A stretch of DNA of 61,215 nt from Astrocystis sublimbata (taxonomy: Eukaryota > Ascomycota > Sordariomycetes > Xylariales > Xylariaceae), in NCBI GenBank assembly GCA_022453515.1, contig JAJNNY010000108.1:1-61215 (forward strand). The letters run 5' to 3'. The translations under genes were made by a program, and so were the position numbers. Shown in pieces: positions 10,540-22,156 of this stretch (positions are counted from its first letter, which is position 1; the number at the start of each line of letters is the position of its first letter). The notes below the pieces were generated by a model. It was given only the letters and a program-made list of their open reading frames with translations. It did no database searches and was not told the DNA's origin.

Positions 10540-12087
10540 CTTGTGATCGACAATGTGAAAAAGAGCATCTCACGAGCTCTGGGGCATCTCGCCTCTCTTA
10601 AGGCTTACCTGATAATCATTTGAAGCGTGCAGATATGCCGATAATGTCGCAGTTTACATCTAAGTGACAGGCGTCGCCCCCGTCGCGGCTAATTACCTAC
10701 TAAGCAAAGTGCAGCTCCATAACAAGGCAGTCAAGCCGATTGGTTGTACGATCGCAAGGAGTGTAGCCAAAATAGCAATAAGCGGTTACAATAGCCTCTT
10801 TTATATGAGCAGCATATGCGTAGGCATTCCCAAGCATTAAAAACAATAAATTTCTCGCTTCTTAGGTAACAATCCCAGCACTAAAGCGGGTATCAATTGT
10901 CCCATTGTATGTCATTTGGACATATTCCCCGACGCCAAGAATGATCATGATGGTCGGTGCTCCTACTCGCGTTAAAGTCCCGTTACTTGGGACCCCATTC
11001 CTACTGTACATTACAATTCCAAGCTATGAATATACAATCTAGTTGTTGATCGGCAAATCTCATGGAATCTGTAGATACGGTCTTGAAAAATGAGAGTAGC
11101 AAGAGGATGGTTCCAGTCGGCTGGGAGACACTAACCTCTTAAGGATGGCCAAATGCTGGGATAACTTGTCTAACTAGGGTTATAAAAACCAAAATAAAAA
11201 CTATTACTATTTAATATTATTACGATATAGCTAGTCGTAATTATAATTAAACTAGAGCGCTCGGGCTATAGATTTATTTATTTTGAAGCAAATCTATTAA
11301 AAGAGTTTTTTAGACTAATTAGTACCGTTAAGTTGAGTATTAGTCGACGCTAGTTTCGTACGGAGGATCTGATCGACCAAAGGGAAATGGGCGATGTGGC
11401 ATTTAAGGCCGAGACGCGGTTGAGTCAATGATCGCTATGGTGGGTAGAGACATATAAACGGCAGAAGACGAAGACAGAGCGAAAAGCTTAATCGATGGTG
11501 GACGAAATAAAGGATCAAGGTGACAGCGAGAGACTACATCCCTTGGTTTTAATAGTCGTCGCTATCGAGTAAGGTTCATATGATGAGAGAAGTGCGGGCG
11601 TAATAGAGTTCGTGTGAGCAGGCATTACCGGGTAGGTAATAGACTTCGTATCAAGCCGGTCTCAATACTTCCATATTTGAGTATATGTATTAAATGCCAA
11701 TAGCGTTTTCGGCCACATACGATTTGTGCATAGGTACTACTGTAAGTGCCGCCCATACTATTTGGCAGATGCGAGGAGGACTGGGCTGTTGACGGTGGCT
11801 CTATTGCTTGAATCGTCGATGTATGCCATTTGCTGTGGGAATGATTATTTCCCACACTGCGGCGTATAGTGTACTAAAAACTCCAGTAGTTTTTTCAAAC
11901 AGATAGGGCGTTTGGTTATGATGTGAAGTATGGCACAGGCTGGACGCAGAGGCTAGATAGAGGAAGTGCGGGTTATTGCGGAGGCCAGGCAAGCAAATAC
12001 CCCTTGCAAACGAGGGCTTCTTTGCTCCTGGTTTAGAGATCTCATGAGTGATAGTGCTTCCTCGGAGCAATGTAGTCAGCCATGTGC
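10540..12087. other. Intergenic region with AT-rich, RIP-like patch
   Basis: A stretch of about 1.5 kb without a supported gene. At about 11160-11320 the composition drops to a TA-rich patch (TTTAATATTATTACGATATAG and similar) unlike the flanks. It looks like a relic of repeat-induced point mutation or an old transposon, but no transposase similarity is left. Confidence 0.5.
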
Positions 12088-12871
12088 CTACTTCTTCTCC
12101 CACGGTTTGACTGTTACACCCTCTTCATATTCTCCCCGCACTGGCCTCCACATAAGCGACCAACTTGAGTGTCCAATCTTTTCTTCTGCCTCTCGCCATT
12201 CGTCGTCGGGATTTTCTGTCTGCGGTATGATGACATACTCTTCAACAACTTGAAACTTGTTTGCCTCATACAACGGCTTACCAAGTGGAGTCGCGTCCAA
12301 AAACATGTCGACTCCCATTTCGTCGGCTTTGTTCATACCCCAGTTCAAGCATGTCTGCGCAATGCCTTTCCGCCTGTAGTCTGGATGGGTGAGGAGGATG
12401 AACAAGTCTAGGTACCGTGTTAGCGATGCATCGGAGAACCAAATACTTGTGTAGCACGCTTTTGTGCTTACAAACTTGCGGCCTGCGGCCCACGCGAGCC
12501 CTGGGTTTCCCAAATATATCGAGGAACTGCTCCACGAAACGACGTCCTCCATTGTCCGGGTACCATGTCACTTCCATTTTTTGCTTCTCCTCAAACGGGT
12601 CTCTCTCGCAAATGTTCCAAAAGGCTGTGCCGGCGATTCGGCCAGTGTCGGTATCGACCATCTTTTGCCAGTAGCTGGTAGGGTCCTCGTGCCATGAAGC
12701 TAGGCGGGTTGCACATTCGGCTATGGCCTTCTCGCGAGCTTGTTCTCCTTTACCGTAAGGAAAGAAGGCTTGAAAGAACTTTTGCTCGGGCACTTCATGC
12801 GACTCGAACATACACCTGGCAAGGGCAGGGAAGTCGGTCTTTCGGTCGATTTCAAGGAGTTCCAGAGGCAT
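12088..12871 (-). CDS. GNAT-family N-acetyltransferase
   Basis: Two exons (12871-12472 and 12407-12088) are joined by a 64-nt intron with donor GTAAGC and acceptor CCTAG, giving 239 residues. Splicing links RRPQVY to LFILLTHPDYRRKGIAQ, which contains the acetyl-CoA binding motif A (R-R-K-G-I-A). This is followed by WGMNKADEMGVDMFLDAT and a GKPLYEANKFQVVEEY motif B. The N-terminal part (EVPEQKFFQAFFP, YWQKMVDTDTGRIAGTAFW) matches a common fungal GNAT subfamily. It would transfer an acetyl group from acetyl-CoA to an unknown amine. The upstream start ATG 12871 (MPLELLEIDRKTDFP) fits the family start. It is co-directional with the neighbouring oxidoreductases. Confidence 0.87.
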
Positions 12872-13629
12872 CTTGTTACGTGAGAGAGTACGCGATTATC
12901 ATAGAAAGAAAAATCCAGTGCAATCTCTAATGCGAAGATCGTGAATCTGAATGCAGGTGGTCTTAAGTCTAAGTTTCTAAGTGTATAAAAGAAACAAGTT
13001 GAAGCTATTTATAATTATGCCGTGAGCGAGTGGACTGACTACCAGTCACCTGATCGTGTCATCTAAGTGCTCGTCAGTCGACCCACTTCTCCGTGAGACA
13101 CATCCTGTTACGAAATAATTAAGCTATCACTGCTTGGGAAACCGAAACCTGAGAAGATTCTCATTAGAACAAAATTTGGGAGGTCTGGCAGTGGGCTTTG
13201 CTTTGGCAAATTTTCGCATGAAACCTAAAGGGTAATTGATTGCTGACAGTGAGTCATGTTTCATTATTATAGTGATTGCATATACGCTACAATGGTCGGC
13301 TGGAGGTTCTATAGATGTATCCATGACGGACCCAGGCATGCTAGTGCCCAGTCTAACTCCGTTTGTATTCGCTCCGAGGGGCAGCTTGCGTTGATTGCCA
13401 AGCTTCTACATCGTCTCATGAATGTACTCGACGAGAGTTGACTAGGAGCAACACTACAATGCCAATGTATCCTTGCCGCAGAAACGGATGAAACGCCAAT
13501 CATTAAATTTCCCTTAGGCATAACTGCAATTATGTAAAAGTAATCAATCGGACTTCGAAATGCATCAAGAGCGCGCCATTGCCGTCTGGCTTCCCCAAAG
13601 CCGCGTCGCAAACCAACACAGCGTCCCTA
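12872..13629. other. Intergenic region
   Basis: The gap between the GNAT upstream region and the SDR 3' end. Short ORFs are present on both strands but none has a recognisable domain or plausible start. Confidence 0.5.
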
Positions 13630-14643
13630 TTACCAGGCAATCACAGACTTGTCCACCGCGTTGATAAAACTCCCAAGTGCAGCTTCACGCGTTGTTGTAT
13701 CAACCTGGATTGATAAATGTCAGCCTGGATCTGAATTGATTCCAGTGTAGATATTGGGGATTTGAACTGCGGCTCACACACCGTATTCAAGACATCGTTA
13801 GCCACTTCGTCAATGGTTTGCGGGGCCTGCTTCATGCCTATCTGCCGTGCAATCCAGTTGCCTGGCTCTGTCCTTGCGTGCCTGTCAAGTTTGTCGTCAG
13901 TGATTGTTATCCGGGGGCACTTGAACCGCCATACCCAGGGTGAATGCTCATGACAGTGAGCCACTCCTGCTGACTGAAAGCTAAACATCTAGTAGTGGTT
14001 TTTTAGTCAATAGGCATCAAAGTGAAGATGATGATCACAGGGCACCTACTGGGTTATGTAATTCTGCGCTGCTTTCGATGTGCAGTAAGCAGTCACGATA
14101 TAAGACTTCATGGGTCCAACTAGGCTGACGGCACTTCCCTTGGTTGAAATCGACGCCCACTTCGGTGCCTTGGATTTCTGCAACAGGTGTCGGAACGCCT
14201 GGAAAAGACCAAGAGGACCTGCCGCATTTGCCTGAAAGGCCCAGATCATATGCTCGTTTGGAACAGTTTCGATGGGCTCGACGGGGAATGGACTGGCCCC
14301 TGCATTGGCGATGATGGTGTCAACGTGAGTGATCCCAGCGGCTTCAACTTCAGCGGCAGCCTTCTTAGGATCTTCAGGCGACGTGCTTTCAATGTGAACC
14401 AAAAGCAACTTGGAGCCTTCAGCTGGCGTGAAGTTTCTCAATTCCGCGACTGAGGGCGTGTCATCGTCGCGGACACTCCCAATAACGACATGATTGGGCC
14501 GAGAAAGACAGATCTCTGCCATTTTCTTGCCAATGCCTGCGCGACTGATTAGAACTCTTGGTTTTGGTCATTGAAATAAAGGCCGGCATGAAGTCTGTAC
14601 CTTTGCTTACTCCCGTGATAAGAATGACGGTTGAATCGGCCAT
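13630..14643 (-). CDS. Short-chain dehydrogenase/reductase (classical SDR)
   Basis: A five-exon gene from ATG 14643 to TAA 13630. Exon 1 carries the Rossmann motif LITGVSKG; joined to exon 2 it gives TGVSKGIGKKMAE. Exon 2 has IIANAGAS (the NNAG motif) and the catalytic YCTSK (Tyr-x3-Lys) preceded by STKGSAVS. Exons 3-5 supply the post-catalytic HPG, then the PGNWIARQIGMKQAPQTIDE block and a short C-terminal helix ending in VIAW. The introns are phase-consistent (for example CCTGG|GTATGG...GACAG|GCACGC). These enzymes reduce a carbonyl or oxidise an alcohol using NAD(P)H. The substrate is unknown; the gene lies between GNAT and P450 genes on the same strand. Confidence 0.88.
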
Positions 14644-15738
14644 ATTGGTAACCTGATCTTGACTTGGTGGTAAGAGAGGCAGAGGGAACCGAAGATCTAG
14701 TGCCTCGATTTTGATTCAATATGATCTTATGCGCGTGCGTTGAATATGTCGTAATTCGTTATGACTCGTGTGTATATCGTGATTGAATTTGGCTCTTAAT
14801 CATACCCCATCCAAGTATATGAAAAGAGATTTATTATTTGAAGTGAATTCAGAAATATGCCTTTGAGGCTTAAACTGTACTCGTCATTCGACGCCCCTTT
14901 CTCCAGGTGTACTTCTGGTGACAGATCAAGAGGAACTACACAAAGCCAAAGTAAGACATTCTGATCTTGGCACCAATCAAGCGCTCTCAGCTCGAGTGTA
15001 TTGTTGGATCTTGGTACACACCAAATCTCTCCCCATACCCTTATTGCATGGAAAACAACTTCCTTGCGAATCATGTCGTTACGTATAATCGGGGCTAGTG
15101 TTATATCAAAGCCTGCAGCAAGTTATAACAATAACAGTACCTAGGACTATCCACATACCGCAGCAGGCTCGGCGGGCTGAGCGACGGCTTGCAGGATATC
15201 GTGTTTGGGATTATCTCGGCACACTCGGGTTGTTAGGAGCGGGTTGAAGCGCCGCAGCCCCCGCAGCAACCACCCACCACAGAACCGAATCCTTAACCCA
15301 AGATCCCTCATTGATCTGGTGCTGGATCTTGCTCATAGCGGAGAGGATTCTAAAGAAAGTACCGACTTGCGGGGGTACAAGTCGAACCTAGCACACTAGT
15401 CCGCTAACCCTTTTCGATAAGGGGTATTCAACAAATAATTTCCAAAGTCAAGTAGAGAATTCAATCAAATCAATCAGGATGCGTTTTTTTATTTTCTCTC
15501 TCTTGTCACATACACAGGTGACATGCATAGTTCGAAACCGTTGTCCAGGTACAGGCAGGCCTCATGCGCGGCGACATTACAAAGCGAATGACGGGGGAAT
15601 GCTCTCGTTAAAACCTCACCCTACATTCTCTGTATACTACTTAGGTAGTGTTAAGTTTTCGGAGCTTTCGTGGGTAGCACTGATATATCATCGCAACACT
15701 CGAGGTACACAGGTTGAGTTAGTTCAGAGACGCTCACC
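14644..15738. other. Intergenic region
   Basis: A gap of about 1.1 kb. A small minus-strand ORF of 92 codons at 14796-15074 has no recognisable domain. The 15130-15420 part has unusual C-rich sequence with a weak tRNA-like GTTCGA box on the minus strand, but no complete cloverleaf can be folded. Confidence 0.4.
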
Positions 15739-17510
15739 TCAGCCGCCACATCTCCCCTTGACCCTCACCCGAACGCCCTGAGACCCTTCCCTTGGACACA
15801 GCACATGGTAATCATGCCTAAAACTCACATCCTCCTCGTTTGTATCAAACAGCTCTAGTTCCCAGCGCGCCATTGCTGCCAGCAGTACCGCCTTCTCGGC
15901 ATTGGCTAGATAGCGCCCAATGCAAGTGCGCGAACCGCGCATGAAGCTCAGCATGGCGCGGCGACGCAGCGATATCAGCAATGACTGCCTCTGCCTCTCT
16001 TCATCTCTACCATACTCACATTTTCCCTCTTGTCCGCTATCAGCACCTCCACTGGCCCCTGTGAGCCATCTGTCGGGATCGAAGGTCCAAGGGGACGGGA
16101 ACAGGGACTCGTCGGTATGAATCACGAGAGTGCTTGCGCTGAGCGAGGTGCCTCGTGGGAAAGTATACGAACAACCGGGCGCGTCGTATATAATCTCTTC
16201 GTCTGGACAAATTCGTGGGTTACGGCCTGTCAATCCGAAGGTAAGACGATGCGCTTCCTGCGCAACTGCTGAAAGGTAGGGGAGACGCTCGAGCTCCGTT
16301 GCCGTTGCCACGGAAGGGTTGGCGAGTAGCTCGGCACGCAGTTTAGCCATAATTTCTGGGCGGGCAAGGAGATGGTATTGTGCGACTATGAGGGACAGCA
16401 TGGGGGAGTATGTGCCGGCCATGGTCATGAGGACGGCCTCGTCTTCAAGCCGCTGAGCCGACTTCTCGGCGGTGGGCAGGTCCGCAGCGTCGCGCAGATG
16501 CGCAAAGATGGATGGTGCTTCGTCTTGTAAGGGGCCGCGTGACAGCACCAGATTGATCTCGTCACGAATGCGGCGGCGAAACATCATCATGCCGCGCGCC
16601 ATGGTACCCGGCGGAAGCAGACTAGTGAGTCGTTGAATCCAGCCGAATTGCAACCTGATTTTGACGTCGCGCAGAACGGATGCGACATTGGTTCGCCGTA
16701 GATGGGCGAGGTGTATGTCACTTAGCAGATCAGGATCGTTTCCGAAGCAGTATCGGTGCACGATGCTATTTCACGCAACACATGAAAAGTCAGCTCACGG
16801 CAAAAAGTGACTGTTAACAATATTCCTAGTGCGCTCACTCATTGCAAAATGCGAAATATATGTCTGATAAGTTAATAGTCTCTCCGCTATCTCTGGCCCG
16901 TGAAAAGAGAGATTCGATCTGCAATGCTTTGAATGCCAGATCTGGATCAAGTCGATGTATTCGCTGCGACGAGAAAAACGGGTTTAGTGCCTCTCGTCGA
17001 CTGCGATGTAGATCGTGCGCTATAGATCCCCCAACAGACGTGTTCACGCCTAAGGCCCGGTTGTGTTTTGGATTCTTGTCGCGCTTATGGCCGGGTCCTG
17101 GCGCGTAGATCACGTCTACAAACTTGGGGTCTGATATGGATATGTCGTTGGGTCCGATACGAACGACAGGCCCTGGCGGTGTAATGTTCAGCAATTCTGG
17201 CACGATGATGACTCTCTCGGGCCTTGACTCAATTACCATATTGTTCATGAAGTGCCTTAATCTTGAACGCATATTGGGCTGGTTTGACGATATCTGAAAG
17301 TCGTTGATAAGAACAGTGCCACCAGCTTTAGGGGAAGGTGGGAACAAAAGTCATACCATAGAAGCATTCATACCAATATGTCAGAGCAGCAAGTTTCGGA
17401 CCAGGGATATTTGCAAGCGGACTCAGCAAGCATCGCCAAAGTAAAAGATAACTGAGCCATCCAACCCCTGCTAAGACCAATAGTGCTAATACAGACGGTA
17501 GTGCAACCAT
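15739..17510 (-). CDS. Cytochrome P450 monooxygenase
   Basis: Four exons (17510-17357, 17293-17237, 17172-16839, 16765-15739) give 523 residues. ATG 17510 opens an N-terminal membrane anchor (LPSVLALLVLAGVGWLSYLL) followed by the proline hinge NIPGPKLAAL. Splicing creates YECFYDIVKPAQYAFKIKAL and HEQYGPVVRIGPNDISI, typical for fungal P450s. The K-helix ExxR is EAHR and the PERF-like region is FDPDRW. The haem loop is FMRGSRTCIG with the axial Cys. The I-helix reads MAGTYSPMLS, where the usual acid-Thr pair of AGxDT is replaced by T-Y-S; this is unusual and may affect oxygen activation. It lies in the ER, substrate unknown. It is probably part of the cluster with the UstYa, SDR and GMC genes. 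Confidence 0.92.
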
Positions 17511-17987
17511 GATTGCTTCAAAGGAAGAAAGCGAAAATAGCAGTGATGGCCAACATAACAATACTGATGCCGATGGAGATGATTAAAGGGGCTAAAGCCA
17601 ACACTGTTTATTGACCATGGCCACAGCTAACAGTTACTAACAATTAAATCATGGGGCATTGGTGGAACATTCCCGTCTTTAATCATAATTAGCTGCAAGA
17701 TCTTTCTATCATGTATTAATTATTTTGGCACAGATGTCACGCGCCACACAGTAATCACTTGCGTGCTATCTCTCTGTCCCAATGACCTTCCAAGATGAGC
17801 TATTGTTGGTCGCCATGCAGCTCGTCGTACATAACTACATGCCGGGATAATATGACAACTCCAACGCCTCCACACATCTACCCCGCTGGGCACCTAAGTC
17901 TTTGATGCAGGTAACATCTCATACTAGAGTCGGTCCTTGAAAGGGCGTTGCAAAGCACATGTAGCTTTCATGTGCGAAATCGATAAG
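17511..17987. other. P450 upstream region
   Basis: A 477-bp gap between the P450 start and the end of the candidate peptide gene. No other gene is supported. Confidence 0.5.
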
Positions 17988-18199
17988 CTACCAAGAAATT
18001 CTCTCGCAAATTGGCGAGATGTCGATACCGTTGACTATCTTCGACCCCGTCGTTTCTGTGATAGTGAGTCAGGCGTCTTGTCAGCTTTCAGAGATCAGGT
18101 CATCGTACCTGACGTGCACTTAGTGTCGGCAAACGGAAGAGCCGGACGGGCCGAAACAACGCCCAACAATACGGCTGCCATCAGATTGCAAAGATTCAT
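17988..18199 (-). CDS. Candidate small secreted peptide (52 residues)
   Basis: Too short to stand out without splicing. ATG 18199 starts MNLCNLMAAVLLGVVSA, a convincing signal peptide with an A-x-A-like cleavage site. An intron at 18108-18056 (53 nt, GTACGA donor, CTGACTCAC branch-like site, CACAG acceptor) joins TKCTS to ETTGSKIVNG, and the ORF ends SPICERISW then TAG at 17988-17990. The mature part would be about 35 residues with two Cys. It lies exactly between the P450 and UstYa genes on the same strand. A role as a ribosomal precursor peptide is inference from position; it lacks the repeated KR-flanked cores of known dikaritin precursors. It could also be an effector-like peptide or a chance ORF. 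Confidence 0.4.
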
Positions 18200-18582
18200 A
18201 GTGAGTGCTCGTCGCTCTTGTATGATTGGCTTAATTTGAAGAATGCTCGAACTCCAAGTGCTAAGGTTTTGATGTGGAAGGGCTTGAGGAGCACTTGTTG
18301 AAGGACCGCGAAGGTAAAGACCTTGGTTTTAATAGATGTGTTCTCAACGTACGAACGATGACGATTCAACATTTGCATCACTAACAGTTCAATGCGCCAC
18401 GAGTACTTTTGGTATATATGTTGTATTTGCGCTGATAGTGCTTTGCATGCATGAGAAGTAAGCTTTGTATAACAGTAGTAATACCTCGGGTAGCCGAGAT
18501 CATGGGCGACCAGGAGGCGATGCCCATGTTGCAGATGGATGCGTCGTGATGGGTTTCAATGCTACACCGAGGGAATTTCGCT
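18200..18582. other. Gap between the candidate peptide and the UstYa gene
   Basis: 383 bp, mainly the putative promoter of the small-peptide ORF. No other gene is supported. Confidence 0.45.
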
Positions 18583-19629
18583 TCAAGAGTTGCTTCTAAC
18601 AATCGAAAGCTTGGGCACAATCACACCATCGGTTCTAGAGCAGTTGCTCAATACCGGATGGTCCGCGTCCAGAGTGCCTTCACTGTTGGTCGCCATGCAG
18701 CTGGTCTGAGTGCCTGCCCACCGGCTCAATGGCGCCCAGTTCCGACACTTGCGGGTATACTGATAATCGCCATGTTCTCCATCAGGGACTTTGAGTGGAA
18801 GCGAGTTATCCGCCGTGCATATGACGTCCCTCAAAAGGGATCCTAGGCAGTGCATTGAATGCCCGAACCTCACGTCGAGCTTCTCGCCACGCGCTAACTG
18901 CAGCATAGTGTGCCGTATGATCTTCTGCAACATGTTAGTAAAAAGGCACTCAACTAAGGGGTAGTATTCCCCGTAAATAAGTGCTATTCTGGATACCGTA
19001 CCAAACAGTGTATCGAGTGATAGCCTCCCAAGGCGTGCAGTCCTCTCTTTGGGTCGCTTGGATCGTCCCCCCCTGCGCTGAAGCCCCAATGAGAGAGTTC
19101 ATCTTGCGATAAGGAAACGAAGCCAAGGTCTGGATTCAAGGCCTCCCAGTTCCTATCGACTTCGTTCATCCCGTTGACAGTGTCGGCGTAGTATTCCCAT
19201 CCGTATCGCACAGGCATAAGGACCTCTTCCTCGATACCTTCGGGGTCTGTATGAACTATACGTAAGTAATGCTACAAATATGCCAAAGCAGTGAAGCATG
19301 AATTTGGACTTCTGCGTGATTTTACCGAATGGGCTTGGGAAACTCTTGCTCTGGTTGGCCTGGTACGGATAGGAGGTATTTTCCAAGGAAAGCGATACCG
19401 CCACCAAGCCGATGGCGAGCAGAATGTTGAGAATGAATGATAAGAGCAACACAGCTTTCGTTACGGGCCCGGTAACTATGCTGCCCGGGCGCTTTGAGTT
19501 TTCGCACATGCCTTGAATCACTCCAGTATCACCCAATTCGTCATCAAACGTGAAGGGAGTCAATTCAGACATTCTTGGATGCTCGATATCGATAAATTCG
19601 GGCAAGGTCAAAGGTACAAAATAGGTCAT
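18583..19629 (-). CDS. UstYa-family (DUF3328) membrane oxidase
   Basis: Three exons (19629-19326, 19246-19002, 18924-18583) give 296 residues. The N-terminal cytosolic part is followed by one transmembrane helix (AVLLLSFILNILLAIGLVAV), then a lumenal domain with NTSYPYQANQSK (N-glycosylation sequons). Both family-defining HxxHC motifs are present: HSIHC at the end of exon 2 and HSMHC in exon 3. Exon 3 continues with LLRDVICTADNSLPLK and RKCRNWAPLSRWAG, also typical. Members modify peptides (ustiloxin, cyclochlorotine and related pathways) by oxidative cyclisation, chlorination or hydroxylation. An ATG at 19572 (MSELTPF) is an alternative start. The gene is divergent from the rhodopsin-domain gene, with a 493-bp intergenic region between them. 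Confidence 0.88.
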
Positions 19630-20122
19630 GAATATTAGTAGTCACATCATCTTTGGGAAATCGCCATGATTAGACGTGATTTATAGAAACATGCATCCTA
19701 TGTTGGCTGCAATCAAATGTTACAGACTTGATGATACTCAGACTCATCATTAGTTATGAGAAGCCAACTGTTAACACCGGTACTGTTCGTGGTTGAGGAA
19801 TAAATACCTCTCATGCTCTCAGCATGCTTTCTATCGAAGCGAAGCAATGGGAATATCACCGTAGCATTGATGCTACACAACCTACTCCAGTATCCCAACC
19901 CTGGCTACAAAATCAACCATTCACCGTGCACGGGGGTGCTTAAACCAACAATTATATACCGGCCAGTGATACACCCCAGTCTCCCGTGCCTCCAACATCA
20001 ACTCCAGAAGGTCTCTAATTACTCCATCAAGACTTGCACACGATCTACCTGCTGAGATTCCATAGCACTGTCATTGCGGAGGCTTTGATTTCGCTTGATT
20101 CATACTGCTCCCTACTACCAAG
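19630..20122. promoter_or_regulatory. Divergent intergenic region
   Basis: This 493-bp region separates the start codons of the UstYa gene (minus) and the rhodopsin-domain gene (plus) and could hold a shared promoter. No specific factor site is claimed. Confidence 0.45.
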
Positions 20123-21649
20123 ATGGATACTGTTGCAATTGCTATCACTTCTTCGGACAATAAGCCTATGAATTATGAGTCAACGAGCGAAGAGGGGAGG
20201 ACTCCCTCTGCGTGAGTAACCGCTCGCTTTTCTGTAGACTGAACTGAGTTGCTAATGATCTCTGAACTAGAATAATTGCCATTGGTGCCGTTTTCGCGGT
20301 TCTTCCTACCGTTTTCGTCACACTACGATTTTGTTGTCGCCTTCGAGTGAGCAATGCGGGGCTGGCTGCGGACAACTGGCTTATTCTCAGTGCCCTCATT
20401 TTGACAATCGGAATGGGACTCATGCTGGTGATAGGTGTGAACCGATTCTCTTGTTCCAATGATATGCTCTCATACTTTTCCTAAATGTCGGACATAGACT
20501 AGCCAGTCCTTCTGATACCCAATAGGTGCGGCGCTGAATGGCTTGGGGCAACCTACACCTCAAGGATGGGGGCCTAAAGACTACTTTTGGGTCACAGACG
20601 ACGCAGAGATATTGACCGAGAAGGTAGGCTGCGCGCAGTCTACTCTTCAACATAAGGGGTGCTGACAGAGACTCCTGTATTGCAGATTTTCTTCGCATTC
20701 ATTCTCACGCAGGCCCTGGCCTTCGGTCTGGTCAAGCTCTCTATTTTGTTCTTCTATCGACGAATCTTCTTCACTCGCACCTTTAGAATTCTTACATCCA
20801 TTATGATCACGGTTGTTTGCGTCTGGACCGTCGGTTTCTTCTTCGCGTATCTATTCCGGTGCGACACCAATTTTTGGGCGCTCTGGGCGCCTCTCAAGTT
20901 TCTCATCCAGTACTGCTACGATAGCAAGCCTTACTTTTATACACTGGCTATCTCCGATGTGGTGACCGACTTCTTAATTCTCGGCCTGCCCCTATTTTGG
21001 GTAAGCCCAATTGCTTCTCAAGGTTCAATGTCTATTCGATCTGCCATTCATGCGTCAACAAAATCGCAACGGTTCGAGCTAATCAATATCTCTGGAAGGT
21101 TTGGAGATTAAATATGTCAACTTCCAAGCGTCTAGCTGTATCGGGTGTGTTTCTCCTCGGAGCAGTGTAAGTCGAACATCATGGCAAACGTGTACCATTC
21201 GCAGTCAGCAGCTGACCAGTGACTCAGAGCAATCGGTACAGGTATCGCTCGGCTCGTCGTCTACATCGATCAAGGAGAAGGTGAGTAGATTATAATCCCA
21301 ATACGAGACTAATACAATGCATCGCTGATACTAAGCTACGATTTCTCAACTAGATTTCAAAAAGAACGCAGATGGTATTGGACACTTGACCACACTAATG
21401 GTTTGGACCATGATCGAAATAAGTATCGCAGTGATCGCTGGATGTCTGCCAACTATCTGGCCGCTCATCAGCAAGCTGTCGCTCGAAGACATGATGCGCA
21501 CGCTCCGGAGTGTCCTCTCGAAAGAGAGTCTTCGCAATCAATCTGGGCCAAGCCGTTATCGCGGTCGACAGAGCGATGATGCTTCGGGATCGGGATCGGA
21601 CAAAGAACGCAAAAGGTTGAGCGATGATTTCCCAGCGACACAGATATAA
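20123..21649 (+). CDS. Fungal rhodopsin-domain (SAT4-type) integral membrane protein
   Basis: A multi-exon gene from ATG 20123 to TAA 21647-21649. The transmembrane segments read in order: IIAIGAVFAVLPTVFVTLRF, WLILSALILTIGMGLMLVIG, IFFAFILTQALAFGLVKLSI (followed by LFFYRRIF), ILTSIMITVVCVWTVGFFFA, TLAISDVVTDFLILGLPLFW, LAVSGVFLLGAV and TLMVWTMIEISIAVIAGCLP. This is the seven-helix pattern of the fungal rhodopsin-domain family, including the R-x-C-CR, FYRRIF and TMIEISIAVIAGCLP blocks. The C-terminal tail is polar. The function of the family is mostly unknown; members often sit beside biosynthetic genes or act as surface receptors. Exons between 21000 and 21360 are short and their exact borders are less certain. 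Confidence 0.85.
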
Positions 21650-22156
21650 AGAGCATGTATATAATCCTGTTCTCGACGATGTCTGGCTCGCGGACGTCAG
21701 GTAGCGCGAACATAACACACCGAACCGATTCAAGTCAGCTAGCTGTAGAAATGATGGATAATTTTTTACCAAGTAAACTAACAATAGGTAGTTCCAATAA
21801 TCACAATTCTCAAGTAGACTTTGGTTATGAGTTTTCCGTGACAGGGAGGAATAATCATGCTAACCATATTTTTAGCTTCCTCTTATAGCCAATGTCACAT
21901 CGTGGGCCCTTGGCAATTGTGGGATGACTGCTTAATACCCCTCATCTTGGGTAAGAATTACTAGAAACCCTGTGCTAGCTTAACAAAGCATGCGGAATTC
22001 CTAATAAAACAACAACTATTCAACAGCGTGCGATGCTTATCTGCTTCTTACATACTATGTCTGATACCCTCTTCAAAATTGCTGCATATTAAACCTAATA
22101 TAGCATGATTAATGTAGCAAAGTTGATCCTCACTCTCCTTTCCTAACGAAATCTTG
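21650..22156. other. Intergenic region
   Basis: A gap of about 0.5 kb between the rhodopsin-domain gene and the HET gene. It is AT-rich near 21960-22110. No gene is supported. Confidence 0.5.

Noticed and set aside
15350..15420. Possible tRNA or SINE on the minus strand with a GGTTCGACT box
   Set aside because: The flanking bases do not form a T-stem, no D-arm is found and no second copy was seen in the window.
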